A stretch of DNA of 64,000 nucleotides from Rhabdothermincola salaria (GTDB lineage: Bacteria; Actinomycetota; Acidimicrobiia; Acidimicrobiales; Acidimicrobilacustridaceae), in NCBI RefSeq assembly GCF_021246445.1, contig NZ_JAJQXW010000001.1:186001-250000 (forward strand), read 5' to 3'. Shown here piece after piece: positions 42,315 through 50,185 of the stretch. A program made the position numbers and the translations under genes. The notes under the pieces were generated by a model, which searched no databases, had not been told where the DNA came from, and saw only the letters and a program-made list of their open reading frames with translations. Position 1 is the first letter of the stretch. Each line of letters opens with the position of its first letter.

Positions 42315-42852
42315 GGTTGGTCCCCCCCCCGGGTGGTGTCTCGCTCCGGACCCTAATTCGCAACACCTTGCTCCGGTCGGCAAGCCTCCCTCCGCCGCCT
42401 TCGGCGAAACGCGTGGCCTGTCTGAGGCTCCGTCGCTGGCGCTCCTCCGCCTGTTGCAGGTCGGCACAGACCTGGCATCTGTCTTCGGGGCCGAGTGGGT
42501 TCCGGGGGGTGGCCCGTACCACTGGTTCTGACGCGCGCACAGGAGCGAGTGCGGCTCGGCGGCCGTCGCCGGTGATCGACGAAGGGTTCGTCGGCCGAAG
42601 CCCGAGCTCGACGAAGCTGCCGCTCTGAGCGACTGAGCACGTCAGGTTCTGGTGCGGGACAGGACCCGCCGGAGCCCCGAGGACCCGACACCGGGAGAGC
42701 GACCCGCCCACACTGCGTCCCGACGAGCTCGCGAGGAGCGCCATGGACACCGTTCTGGGGCGGGACAGGACCCGCCGGGACCCCGAGGACCCGAAACCCC
42801 GCGCGAGGAGGGCGCCATGGTCACTGTCGCAGGGGCTGGGGAGACTCTGGGC
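42315..42852. other. Non-coding stretch between molybdopterin gene and cysteine-rich gene
   Basis: 538 bases with no convincing gene on either strand; the open frames have antisense-like or simple composition. Its second part holds an imperfect tandem repeat (listed separately). Confidence 0.6.
42646..42832 (+). repeat. Imperfect tandem repeat, two copies of about 80-105 bases
   Basis: Copy 1 begins at 42646 and copy 2 at 42752. Both share GTTCTGG-GCGGGACAGGACCCGCCGG, then CCCCGAGGACCCGA, then GCGAGGAG-CGCCATGG-CAC. Copy 2 lacks about 25 bases of the middle. Each copy has a GCGGG-ACAGGA-CCCGC hairpin and ends in a ribosome-site-plus-ATG. Confidence 0.7.
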
Positions 42853-43053
42853 ATGACTCTTCCCCTCGTCATCGACTGCGGTGAGTGCGCCATGCAGCAC
42901 ACGGAGGCCTGCGCCGACTGCATGGTGACCTACGTGTGCTCCCGAGAGCCCGACGACGCCCTCGTCATCGACGTGGCCGAGGTGCGGGCCTTCAAGCTCC
43001 TGACCGAGAGCGGGCTGGTGCCCGAGCTGCGTCACCGACGACGCAGCGGCTGA
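42853..43053 (+). CDS. Small cysteine-rich protein
   Basis: 66 residues from ATG 42853. Five cysteines (CGEC near 9-12, then CADC near 20-23, then C near 28) suggest a metal site, followed by an acidic helical half (VIDVAEVRAFKLLTESGL). No characterised family is recalled. ATG 42853 follows GAGACT-CTGGGC, a leaderless-like arrangement; ATG 42817 in the same frame, 12 codons upstream, has a strong GAGGAGG site and would add MVTVAGAGETLG. The gene is upstream of queG on the same strand. Confidence 0.65.
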   Translation: MTLPLVIDCGECAMQHTEACADCMVTYVCSREPDDALVIDVAEVRAFKLLTESGLVPELRHRRRSG

Positions 43054-43105
43054 CGTCCGAGCCCCTGGCGAGGAGGTGGGGGTCGGCACCGGCCACACTG
43101 GAGCC

Positions 43106-44146
43106 ATGTCGGTCCCGACCCTCCAAGCGCTGCGTGACGTCGGCGTGGCCAACGGCCTGGTCGCAGTGGGCGTCACCGACGCGGGGCCGTTGGTCGAGGC
43201 CCGCGCAGCTATCGAGGAGCGCCGCCGCGTCGGTCTGCACGGCGGGATGCAGTTCACCTATCGGAACCCGGCGAGGTCCACCGAGCCTGCCCGGATCCTC
43301 GATGGGGCCCGCTCGCTGGTGGTGGGAGCCCACCCCTACGCCGGGGGGCCCGTCGACCACGGCGGGACGGATGGCCCGCGGTTGCGGGGTCGCGTCGCCC
43401 GCTACGCCACCGACGACCACTACGGCGCGCTGCGAGCGGCGCTGTCGGAGATGGCCGGCGTGCTCGAGCGGGCGGGCTGGCGGGCCCGGGTGGTCGCCGA
43501 CGACAACGCCCTGGTGGACCGAGCGGCGGCCCAACGGGCCGGGGTGGGGTGGTTCGGGCGCAACGCCAACATCCTCGTGCCGGGGCACGGCAGCTGGGTG
43601 GTGCTCGGAGCGGTCGTCACCGACGCCGAGCTGGGCACCAGCGAGGCGGTCCCGGACGGGTGCGGCTCGTGCCGGCGGTGCCTCGACGGTTGCCCCACCG
43701 GAGCCATCGTCGCCCCGGGCGTGGTCGATGCCCGACGTTGCCTGGCCTGGCTCGTGCAGGCCGATGGTCCGTTCCCGGAGGAGCACCGCGTCGCCCTGGG
43801 CGACCGCATCTACGGCTGCGACGACTGCCAGGAGGTCTGCCCGCCGAGCCGGCGCAGCCCTGAGGGACGGGCCGAGGTGGCCTCGTCGGGGGCCTGGGTC
43901 GACCTGCTGGAGATGCTGGAGAGCTCCGACGAGCACCTGCTGGACACCCACGGTCGCTGGTACATCCCTCGGCGCGACCCGAGGTATCTGCGGCGCAACG
44001 CCCTGGTCGCCCTCGGCAACGTGGCCGAGCCCGGGCACGCGGAGGTGGCCGCGGTCCTCGAGCGCTACGCGGCCGGCGACGACGAGCTGCTCGCGGAGCA
44101 CGCTCGTTGGGCCCGAGGACGGGTGCAGGAGAGGGCCTCGGCATGA
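43106..44146 (+). CDS. queG: Epoxyqueuosine reductase
   Basis: 346 residues. It reduces epoxyqueuosine to queuosine in tRNA using cobalamin and two [4Fe-4S] clusters. The clusters are formed by CGSCRRCLDGCPTGAI near 192-207 and CDDCQEVCP near 242-250. VGWFGRNANILVPGHGSW near 150 and the HEAT-like C-terminus (LRRNALVALGN near 301) match the family. It overlaps the next gene by 4 bases. ATG 43106 has GGAG very close; CACACT at a 6-base gap makes a leaderless start possible. Confidence 0.92.
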   Translation: MSVPTLQALRDVGVANGLVAVGVTDAGPLVEARAAIEERRRVGLHGGMQFTYRNPARSTEPARILDGARSLVVGAHPYAGGPVDHGGTDGPRLRGRVARYATDDHYGALRAALSEMAGVLERAGWRARVVADDNALVDRAAAQRAGVGWFGRNANILVPGHGSWVVLGAVVTDAELGTSEAVPDGCGSCRRCLDGCPTGAIVAPGVVDARRCLAWLVQADGPFPEEHRVALGDRIYGCDDCQEVCPPSRRSPEGRAEVASSGAWVDLLEMLESSDEHLLDTHGRWYIPRRDPRYLRRNALVALGNVAEPGHAEVAAVLERYAAGDDELLAEHARWARGRVQERASA

Positions 44147-45327
44147 GGCACCTGCTCGTCACCAACGACTTCCCACCGAAGGTGGGGGGCATCCAGTCCT
44201 ATCTGTGGGAGCTGTGGCGGCGGCTGCCCCCGGACGAGACCACGGTGCTCACGACCCCGCACCGCGGCGCCGCCCGCTTCGACGCCGAGCAGCCCATCCG
44301 GGTCGAGCGTGATCGCGCCCGGGTCCTGCTCCCCACACGCGCCCTGGTGCGCCGCATCGACCGGTTGGCCGCCGAGGTCGAGGCCGACCTGGTCCTGCTC
44401 GACCCTGCGGTTCCGCTCGGCCTCGTGGGCCCTCGCCTCGAACGGCCCTACGGGGTGGTGCTCCATGGCGCCGAGGTCACGGTGCCGGGCCGGATCCCGG
44501 GTCCGCGCTCGGCGCTGCGGCGCGTGTTGCGGGGCGCCGAGCTGGTCGTCGCCGCCGGGGGATATCCCGCCGACGAAGCGGTGCGGGCGGCCGGCGTCGA
44601 GCTCCCGACGGTCGTGGTCCCGCCGGGGGTCGACGTCGAACGGTTCTCCGTGCTCTCCCCGGACCAGCGGCGCCAGGCCCGCGTTCGTCTGGGTCTCGAT
44701 CCCGATGCACTCGTGGTCGTGGGCGTCAGCCGCTTGGTCCCGCGCAAGGGCTTCGACGTCCTCGTCGAGGCCGGTGCTGTGCTCGCCGATCGCTACCCCG
44801 ACCTGCAGGTGGTCGTCGCCGGTACCGGCCGCGACCGCCGTCGTCTCGATCGGGTCGCCGCCACCCACCACAGCCCCACCGTCATGCTGGGGCGGGTCGA
44901 CGATGCCGAGCTCCCCGCCCTGTACGGCTGCGCCGATGTGTTCGCCATGCTGTGCCGCAACCGCTGGCGAGGGCTCGAGCAGGAAGGGTTCGGGATCGTC
45001 TTCCTCGAAGCGGCGGCCACGGGCGTGGCGTCGGTGGCCGGGCGCAGCGGGGGATCGGCCGAGGCCGTCCGCGACGGCGTCACGGGTCTCGTCGTCGATC
45101 GCCCGCGCGACGTCGCCGGTGTGGCGCTCGCGCTCGATCGGCTGTTGGGCGACCCGGCCCGACGGGCGGCCATGGGCCGCGAGGCTCGGGCCCGGGCGGA
45201 AGGGGAGTTCACCTACGACCTGTTGGCCGAACGGTTGCGCGCCGCCATCGAGGCCACGGTGCGATCCAGGCCCCCACGGCCCACCGACGAGGTTCCACGC
45301 CTGGCCGACGACGAGGACGACGTATGA
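44143..45327 (+). CDS. GT4 glycosyltransferase, PimB-like mannosyltransferase
   Basis: 394 residues. The N-terminal TNDFPPKVGGIQSYLWELWR near 7-26 is typical of the phosphatidylinositol mannoside mannosyltransferase PimB'. The GT4 donor site has VVPPGVDVERF near 164, VSRLVPRKGFDVLVEA near 200 and EGFGIVFLEAAATG near 285. It probably adds mannose from GDP-mannose to a phosphatidylinositol mannoside on the inner face of the membrane. ATG 44143 lies in the queG stop, and its own stop overlaps the next gene. Confidence 0.85.
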   Translation: MRHLLVTNDFPPKVGGIQSYLWELWRRLPPDETTVLTTPHRGAARFDAEQPIRVERDRARVLLPTRALVRRIDRLAAEVEADLVLLDPAVPLGLVGPRLERPYGVVLHGAEVTVPGRIPGPRSALRRVLRGAELVVAAGGYPADEAVRAAGVELPTVVVPPGVDVERFSVLSPDQRRQARVRLGLDPDALVVVGVSRLVPRKGFDVLVEAGAVLADRYPDLQVVVAGTGRDRRRLDRVAATHHSPTVMLGRVDDAELPALYGCADVFAMLCRNRWRGLEQEGFGIVFLEAAATGVASVAGRSGGSAEAVRDGVTGLVVDRPRDVAGVALALDRLLGDPARRAAMGREARARAEGEFTYDLLAERLRAAIEATVRSRPPRPTDEVPRLADDEDDV

Positions 45328-45941
45328 ACGACGTGCCGGCACCCCCTGAGCGGCCCGGCCCCGCCGACCCCACCGCCGGGAGGGCCATCCTCCGGGCGTC
45401 GGCGGGCGGCACCGTGGTGTTCACCCTCCTGGCCGTGCTCGCCCTCTTCGTCGACGGGGTGGTCCCGGCGTTCGTGGTGGTGTCGTTGCTGCTCTTCGCC
45501 GGGGGCACCCTGGCCTTCGTCGTCGCCTTCCTCCGGGCGGTCGACCGGAGCCGCACCGAGTCCATCGGGGTCGGAGGCCTCTTCTTCGGTGCCGGTGCCG
45601 CCCCGGCGCGGGTGCAGGCGCTGCTGCTCGGATCGCTGGGTCTCGAGGTGGTCGTGGCGATCACCGCGGCGGCTCTGCGTCCCTACACCGCCGTCGCCTT
45701 CGGCACCCTCGCCCCCATGTGGGGCCTGGGCCTGGCCGGGCTCTGGGTGGCCCGTCACGGCTGGTTCCCTCCCCGCCCACCCGAGCTGACCCGGGCCGGC
45801 CGGCGCGATGCCGAGCGGGCCGCGCACCGGCGCGTCACCGGCTCCCGACCGGCGACGCCCGACCGCCCCGGCCCTTCCACCGAGCCACCGGTCGAGAGGG
45901 GCTCCGACGACGCGGGCCAGGCCCCCGGGGGCGGCGAGTAA
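45324..45941 (+). CDS. Integral membrane protein, four predicted helices
   Basis: 205 residues. Helices near 24-45, 48-70, 92-110 and 115-135 are followed by a charged, Pro-rich cytoplasmic tail. No family recognised beyond a hypothetical actinobacterial membrane protein. It begins in the stop of the mannosyltransferase gene (ATGA), which suggests an envelope-related job, but no function is shown. Confidence 0.72.
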   Translation: MNDVPAPPERPGPADPTAGRAILRASAGGTVVFTLLAVLALFVDGVVPAFVVVSLLLFAGGTLAFVVAFLRAVDRSRTESIGVGGLFFGAGAAPARVQALLLGSLGLEVVVAITAAALRPYTAVAFGTLAPMWGLGLAGLWVARHGWFPPRPPELTRAGRRDAERAAHRRVTGSRPATPDRPGPSTEPPVERGSDDAGQAPGGGE

Positions 45942-45986
45942 CGTCGCCACCGGTGACGGGCGACGGGCCCCACCGGGAGGCATCGG

Positions 45987-46457
45987 ATGGTCGAACAGGC
46001 GAAAGAGCAGATCCGCATCGAGGCGCCGGTTGCGCGCTGCTTCGAGGTGCTCACCGACTTCGCGGCGTACCCGGAGTGGGCGGGCGACCTCAAAGAGGTC
46101 GAGGTCGTCGAGCGCGATGACGACGGGCGCGCCGTCGTGGTCGAGTTCCGAGCGGCCGCCATGGGGCGCAGCACCACCTACCAGCTGAGCTACGACTACG
46201 CCGGGGCACCCGGGCGCCTGGCCTGGGGGCTCGTCACCGGCGATCTGCCCCGCGAGCTCGACGGCGCCTACCTGCTCACCCCGGCCTCCGACGACCCGGA
46301 GGCCACCGACGTCGCCTACGAGCTGGCCGTCGACCTCGTCTATCCGATCCCCGGCTTCGTCAAGCGGCGGGCCGAGGCCAAGATCATCAAGACCGCCCTG
46401 ATCGAGCTGAAGGCTCGTGTCGAGGGCGCCCCGCGGCCCGACCTCGACGACGACTGA
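45987..46457 (+). CDS. SRPBCC (polyketide cyclase/START-like) family protein
   Basis: 156 residues. The fold is indicated by the start EQIRIEAPVARCFEVLTDFA, YPEWAGDLKEVEVVERDDDG near 28-47, and the C-terminal long helix PIPGFVKRRAEAKIIKTALI near 119-138. These proteins enclose a hydrophobic ligand cavity. GGGAGG precedes ATG 45987; TAACGT at 45939-45944 is a possible promoter. The ArsA-like ATPase gene follows within 16 bases, a neighbour pair also seen in other actinobacteria. Confidence 0.85.
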   Translation: MVEQAKEQIRIEAPVARCFEVLTDFAAYPEWAGDLKEVEVVERDDDGRAVVVEFRAAAMGRSTTYQLSYDYAGAPGRLAWGLVTGDLPRELDGAYLLTPASDDPEATDVAYELAVDLVYPIPGFVKRRAEAKIIKTALIELKARVEGAPRPDLDDD

Positions 46458-46473
46458 CGCCTGGCGCGCCCTG

Positions 46474-47634
46474 GTGCGGATCCTGCTGTTCACCGGCAAG
46501 GGCGGGGTCGGCAAGACGACCGCCGCCGCGGCCACCGCTCTGCGCTGCGCCGACGAGGGCCACCGCACCCTCGTGGTGTCCACGGACCCGGCCCACAGCC
46601 TGGCTGACGCCTACGGCCTCGCGCTCGGTGACCAGCCCGCCGCCCTCACCGGTTCGCTGTGGGGGCAACAGCTCGACGCCCGGGCGCGGATGGAGGACTC
46701 CTGGTCCGAGATCCGAGACTGGTTGCTCGAGGTGTTCGCCTGGGCGGGGGTGCAGGGGATCGAGGCCGAGGAGCTCGCCGTGGTCCCCGGACTCGACGAG
46801 GTGTTCGCGCTCGCCGACCTCGCCGACCACGCCGAGAGCGGTCGCTGGGACGTCATCGTCGTCGACTGCGCGCCGACGGCCGAGACCCTTCGCCTCCTCT
46901 CGTTGCCCGATGTGGCGGCCTGGTACATGGCCCGCCTGTTCCCGGTGAGCCGTCGGTTGAACCGGATGGTCGCGCCGGTGCTCGGACGGGTCACGGCCCT
47001 GCCCGTCGCCGGCGACGAGGTCTTCGGGGCCACCAACCGGGTCTACGAGCGCCTCCAGACCGTGCGGGGGCTGCTCGGCGATCCCGACGCCGCCAGCATC
47101 CGGTTGGTGGTGAACCCGGAGCGGATGGTCATCGCCGAGGCCCGCCGCACGGCCACCTACCTGGCGCTCTTCGGCTACGGCGTGGATGCGGTCATCGCCA
47201 ACCGGCTCCTTCCCGAGGCCATCACCGATCCGTGGTTCGACCGATGGAAGGCCGCCCACGCGGAGCACCTGGCCGCCATCCACGAGGGCTTCGCCCCCGT
47301 GCCGGTGTTCACGGTGGAACTGGCCCCCGAGGAGCCGGTGGGCCTCGAGGGGCTGCGGCGCTTCGCGGCCGAGCTCTACGGTGACGGCCGGGCCGCCGAC
47401 GTCCACCATCGGGGCCATCCGATGCGGGTCGAGACGGTCGACGGCGTCCACTCCCTCGTGCTGAGCCTGCCCTTCGGCGAGCGGGGCGAGCTCGACCTCG
47501 GCCGCCGCGACGATGAGTTGATGGTGCGGGTGGGCCCCTATCGTCGAGCCGTGGTGCTGCCCGATTCCCTGCGCGTGCGCACCGTCGTGGGGGCGAGGCT
47601 GCGAGACGGAGAGCTGGTGGTGGACTTCACATGA
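46474..47634 (+). CDS. ArsA/Get3-family ATPase with C-terminal HSP20-like domain
   Basis: 386 residues from GTG 46474. The deviant Walker A KGGVGKTT is at 8-15, the A-loop STDPAHS near 36-42 and the switch VDCAPTAETLRLL near 130. After the ATPase (to about residue 300) comes a beta-rich domain beginning MRVETVDGVHSLVLSLPF near 317, matching the ArsA HSP20-like module. It has one ATPase unit and lacks the arsenite-binding cysteines of true ArsA, so a chaperone or targeting role like Get3 is more likely than arsenic export. It is coupled to the next small gene by ATGA. Confidence 0.9.
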   Translation: MRILLFTGKGGVGKTTAAAATALRCADEGHRTLVVSTDPAHSLADAYGLALGDQPAALTGSLWGQQLDARARMEDSWSEIRDWLLEVFAWAGVQGIEAEELAVVPGLDEVFALADLADHAESGRWDVIVVDCAPTAETLRLLSLPDVAAWYMARLFPVSRRLNRMVAPVLGRVTALPVAGDEVFGATNRVYERLQTVRGLLGDPDAASIRLVVNPERMVIAEARRTATYLALFGYGVDAVIANRLLPEAITDPWFDRWKAAHAEHLAAIHEGFAPVPVFTVELAPEEPVGLEGLRRFAAELYGDGRAADVHHRGHPMRVETVDGVHSLVLSLPFGERGELDLGRRDDELMVRVGPYRRAVVLPDSLRVRTVVGARLRDGELVVDFT

Positions 47635-47978
47635 GCGACACCGGATCGGCTGATCACCGGGAGGAGCCGTCGGAGACCCCGCCGGACCCCACTGCGGACG
47701 AGACGCTGGCGTCGCTGCAGGGCGCAGCCCGACAGCTCATCGCGGCAGCCCGGGGGCTGCTCGACGCCGCCGAGGTGGCTCTCGAGGACCCCGCTCTGGT
47801 GCGCGATGCCGTGGGCACCCTCGGCGGCCTGGCCCGGGACGCGGCGCGCCTGGCGTCCGACGCCGGCCGCTCGGCCGCCCGGGGGAGCTCCGGACCCGAC
47901 CGGCCCGACGACGCCGACCAGGGCGACGAGGGCGACGAGGGCGACGGGGGTGCGGTGCAGCGCATCCCGGTCGAGTGA
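47631..47978 (+). CDS. Small acidic helical protein
   Basis: 115 residues. The disordered acidic N-terminus is followed by an Ala-rich amphipathic helical region (27-82: LQGAARQLIAAARGLLDAAE) and a low-complexity tail with DEGDEGDGG repeats. No family recognised. Its ATG overlaps the stop of the ArsA-like gene, so it is probably made with it and could be a partner of that ATPase; this is inference from coupling. Confidence 0.65.
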   Translation: MSDTGSADHREEPSETPPDPTADETLASLQGAARQLIAAARGLLDAAEVALEDPALVRDAVGTLGGLARDAARLASDAGRSAARGSSGPDRPDDADQGDEGDEGDGGAVQRIPVE

Positions 47979-48026
47979 ATCAACGCTCAACCCGAGCCAT
48001 CCGGACGCCGATTGAGTGAGGACACC

Positions 48027-50117
48027 ATGCGCCTTCTCCAGCTGACCCTCGATCCCGAACGGGATGCCGTGCTCGAGCTCCACGGCGCCATGACCGTCAT
48101 CACGGGCATGAGCGACCGCGAGCGCCAGCGCCTCATCCGCATCGTGACCGCCGTGGCCAAGGGCGAGGACCCGGGAACCCCGGGCCTCGTCGAGGCCCAC
48201 GGGGTGGTCCTGGACCTCACGTCCGAGGTCCTCGCGCTGTTGGACACCGGGGCGGACGTGGATCCGCTCGTTCGCCGACGCGACCTTCCCGGCGCCGCGC
48301 CTTCGCCCGCCGAGGACGGCGCCGACGACGCGTTCGGCTCGTCGGTCGATCCGGCGGAGGTGTTGTTGTCCTCGGCCCCGAAGGGGGCACATCCCGAGCT
48401 CGACCGGCACCGGCGCCGTCTCCACGACGCCGTCCAGACCCGTGAGGTGCTCCAGGAGGCGGCGGCCCAGGCGGCCCGCGACCTCGATGCCGCCGGGCGC
48501 GACCGGCGCCGCGCCGTCGAGCACCTCGATGGGGCCCACCAACGGGCTGCCGAACCGCTCGGTCCGGAGCACCGCACCGGGCCGGCGGGGGTCGAGGTGG
48601 CCGAGCTGGAAGCGGAGATCGCCCACATCGAAGCCGGTGTCGCCGAGCTCGAGAGCCTCGACATCCGTCCCATCGCCGTCCTGCTCGATGCCATCGAGAA
48701 CCCGGGTCCGGTGGAGGAGGTGCCGTCGCCGCGTGCGCAGGCCCTGGCCGATCGCTTCGTCGCCCTGCAAGGGCAGGTCGCAGCGTTGGAGGAGGGGCTG
48801 GAGGCCGAGGGACGGGGGCCGGTGTCGGCCATGCGCCGACTCGACGAAGCCCGGGCCGAGGTCGCCGCGGCCGAGCGCATGCGGGACCGCGCCGAGGTCA
48901 CCCCCGACGACGAAGCCGAGCTGCGCCGGGCCCACGAACGGGTCCTGGAGTCCGAGCGCAAGGCGTCGGGGCTGCGGTCACGTTCCGGCCAACGCAAGCT
49001 GGCCGACGCCCTCGCCCGCCAACAGGAGATCCTCGATCGGGTCGGCTACCCGACCTGGAGCGCGTTCATCATGGGCGCCAGCCTCATGGGGGCCGACCCT
49101 GCCGGTGAGGAGCGGTTGGCCGCCGCCCAGGCCGACCTCGAGGCGGCCGAGGCCCACTGGGTCGAGATCAGTGCCGCGTTGGAGGCCGACCCCGATCACC
49201 ACGCGCTGCTCGACGAGCTCGAGCAGGTCGAGCTGGACGCGGTCGGACTGTTGCTGGAACGGGGCATCGGGGTGCCCGACGAGCGCAACGGCCTGGAAGA
49301 GACGCTGCGTGCCCTGCGCGAGCCGAAGCACGAGGTCGACCCCACCGAGCTGGTCGACGCCCTCGCCTTCCACCTCACCAGCATCGGCATGGACCTCGGG
49401 GAGATGGCCACCGACCCCGAGCACGTCCGGCGGGTCGCAGGCGCCTTCCTCGAAGAAGCGGCCGGCATCAGGGATCGGATCGATGAGCTCGGTGTCGAGC
49501 GTCGTCGCCTCGAGGCCCGGCTGGCCGACGCCCGGTCGCGGGCCGAAGCCGAGGCCTGGGCCGCGCTCGAGGCCTCCGTCGAGATGGCCGATCCCGGTGA
49601 GGCCACGCTGGCCGAGCTCGAAGAGGCGCTCGCCGAGGCCCGGCGTCGCGAGGACGACCTGGCCGAGGTGCTCGAGGCTCGTGAGGCCCTGCTCGAGACC
49701 GCGGTGGACTCCGAACGGCAGGCCCGCGAGCAGGCCCTGTCCGTGGCCCGGTCGCTGCGCAACGCGTCCCCGGCTGCCGGCGAGGGTGGGTCCGACGGGT
49801 CGTCCGACCCGGGCACCGTGCGCCCCGGCTGGTCCGAGATCGACCCCGAGGCCATCGAGTTCTATCTGCTGGCCCGCCTGGCGGCCCAGCGCCAGGTCTC
49901 CTACTCGGGCTCGGTGCCGGCGCTCGTCGACGACGCCCTGGCCGGGGTGCCGCAGGACTCGGTGCGGCGGGTGCTCGACGGGCTCGCCCGGATGTCCGCC
50001 GCCGTGCAGGTGGTGTACCTCACCGATGATCCGTCGGTGCTGGCCTGGGCCCGGGAACACCCCGACACCGCGGCCGTGGTGTCGTGGTCGTCGGCGGTGG
50101 CCGAGACACGCGCCTGA
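48027..50117 (+). CDS. SMC-like coiled-coil protein with degenerate ATPase heads
   Basis: 696 residues. The N-terminal strand pattern (LQLTLDPERDAVLELHGAMT, then VITGMSDRERQ) matches the start of SMC/RecN/AAA ATPases, but where GxxGxGKST should stand there is GMSDRERQRL, so Walker A is lost. Long coiled coils cover about 125-255, 275-330 and 470-590. The C-terminus has a Walker B-like PALVDDALAG near 635 followed by a QVVYLTDD strand, as in SMC heads. It is probably a structural or regulatory relative. ATG 48027 has GTGAGGA. Biological role unknown. Confidence 0.7.
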   Translation: MRLLQLTLDPERDAVLELHGAMTVITGMSDRERQRLIRIVTAVAKGEDPGTPGLVEAHGVVLDLTSEVLALLDTGADVDPLVRRRDLPGAAPSPAEDGADDAFGSSVDPAEVLLSSAPKGAHPELDRHRRRLHDAVQTREVLQEAAAQAARDLDAAGRDRRRAVEHLDGAHQRAAEPLGPEHRTGPAGVEVAELEAEIAHIEAGVAELESLDIRPIAVLLDAIENPGPVEEVPSPRAQALADRFVALQGQVAALEEGLEAEGRGPVSAMRRLDEARAEVAAAERMRDRAEVTPDDEAELRRAHERVLESERKASGLRSRSGQRKLADALARQQEILDRVGYPTWSAFIMGASLMGADPAGEERLAAAQADLEAAEAHWVEISAALEADPDHHALLDELEQVELDAVGLLLERGIGVPDERNGLEETLRALREPKHEVDPTELVDALAFHLTSIGMDLGEMATDPEHVRRVAGAFLEEAAGIRDRIDELGVERRRLEARLADARSRAEAEAWAALEASVEMADPGEATLAELEEALAEARRREDDLAEVLEAREALLETAVDSERQAREQALSVARSLRNASPAAGEGGSDGSSDPGTVRPGWSEIDPEAIEFYLLARLAAQRQVSYSGSVPALVDDALAGVPQDSVRRVLDGLARMSAAVQVVYLTDDPSVLAWAREHPDTAAVVSWSSAVAETRA

Positions 50118-50185
50118 CACCGTCTCGGTCGAGCGGGTCCCGGGGCCGACCTACGATCGGGGCAACACCACCCCCAGGAGGCAGC

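Noticed and set aside
40143-42356. 737-codon open frame on the plus strand
   Set aside because: Antisense to the molybdopterin enzyme, which has clear domain motifs; composition is antisense-like.
42289-42531. 80-codon plus-strand frame in the 42.3-42.85 kb gap
   Set aside because: Begins inside the molybdopterin gene on the other strand, has no ribosome site and no protein-like pattern.
42315-42852. Possible CRISPR array or insertion sequence
   Set aside because: Only two imperfect, nearly adjacent copies with no spacers of equal length, no transposase and no terminal inverted repeats.
46474-47634. Arsenic-efflux ATPase (ArsA)
   Set aside because: Single ATPase unit with an HSP20-like C-terminus; the arsenite-binding cysteines and any arsB/arsR neighbours are missing.
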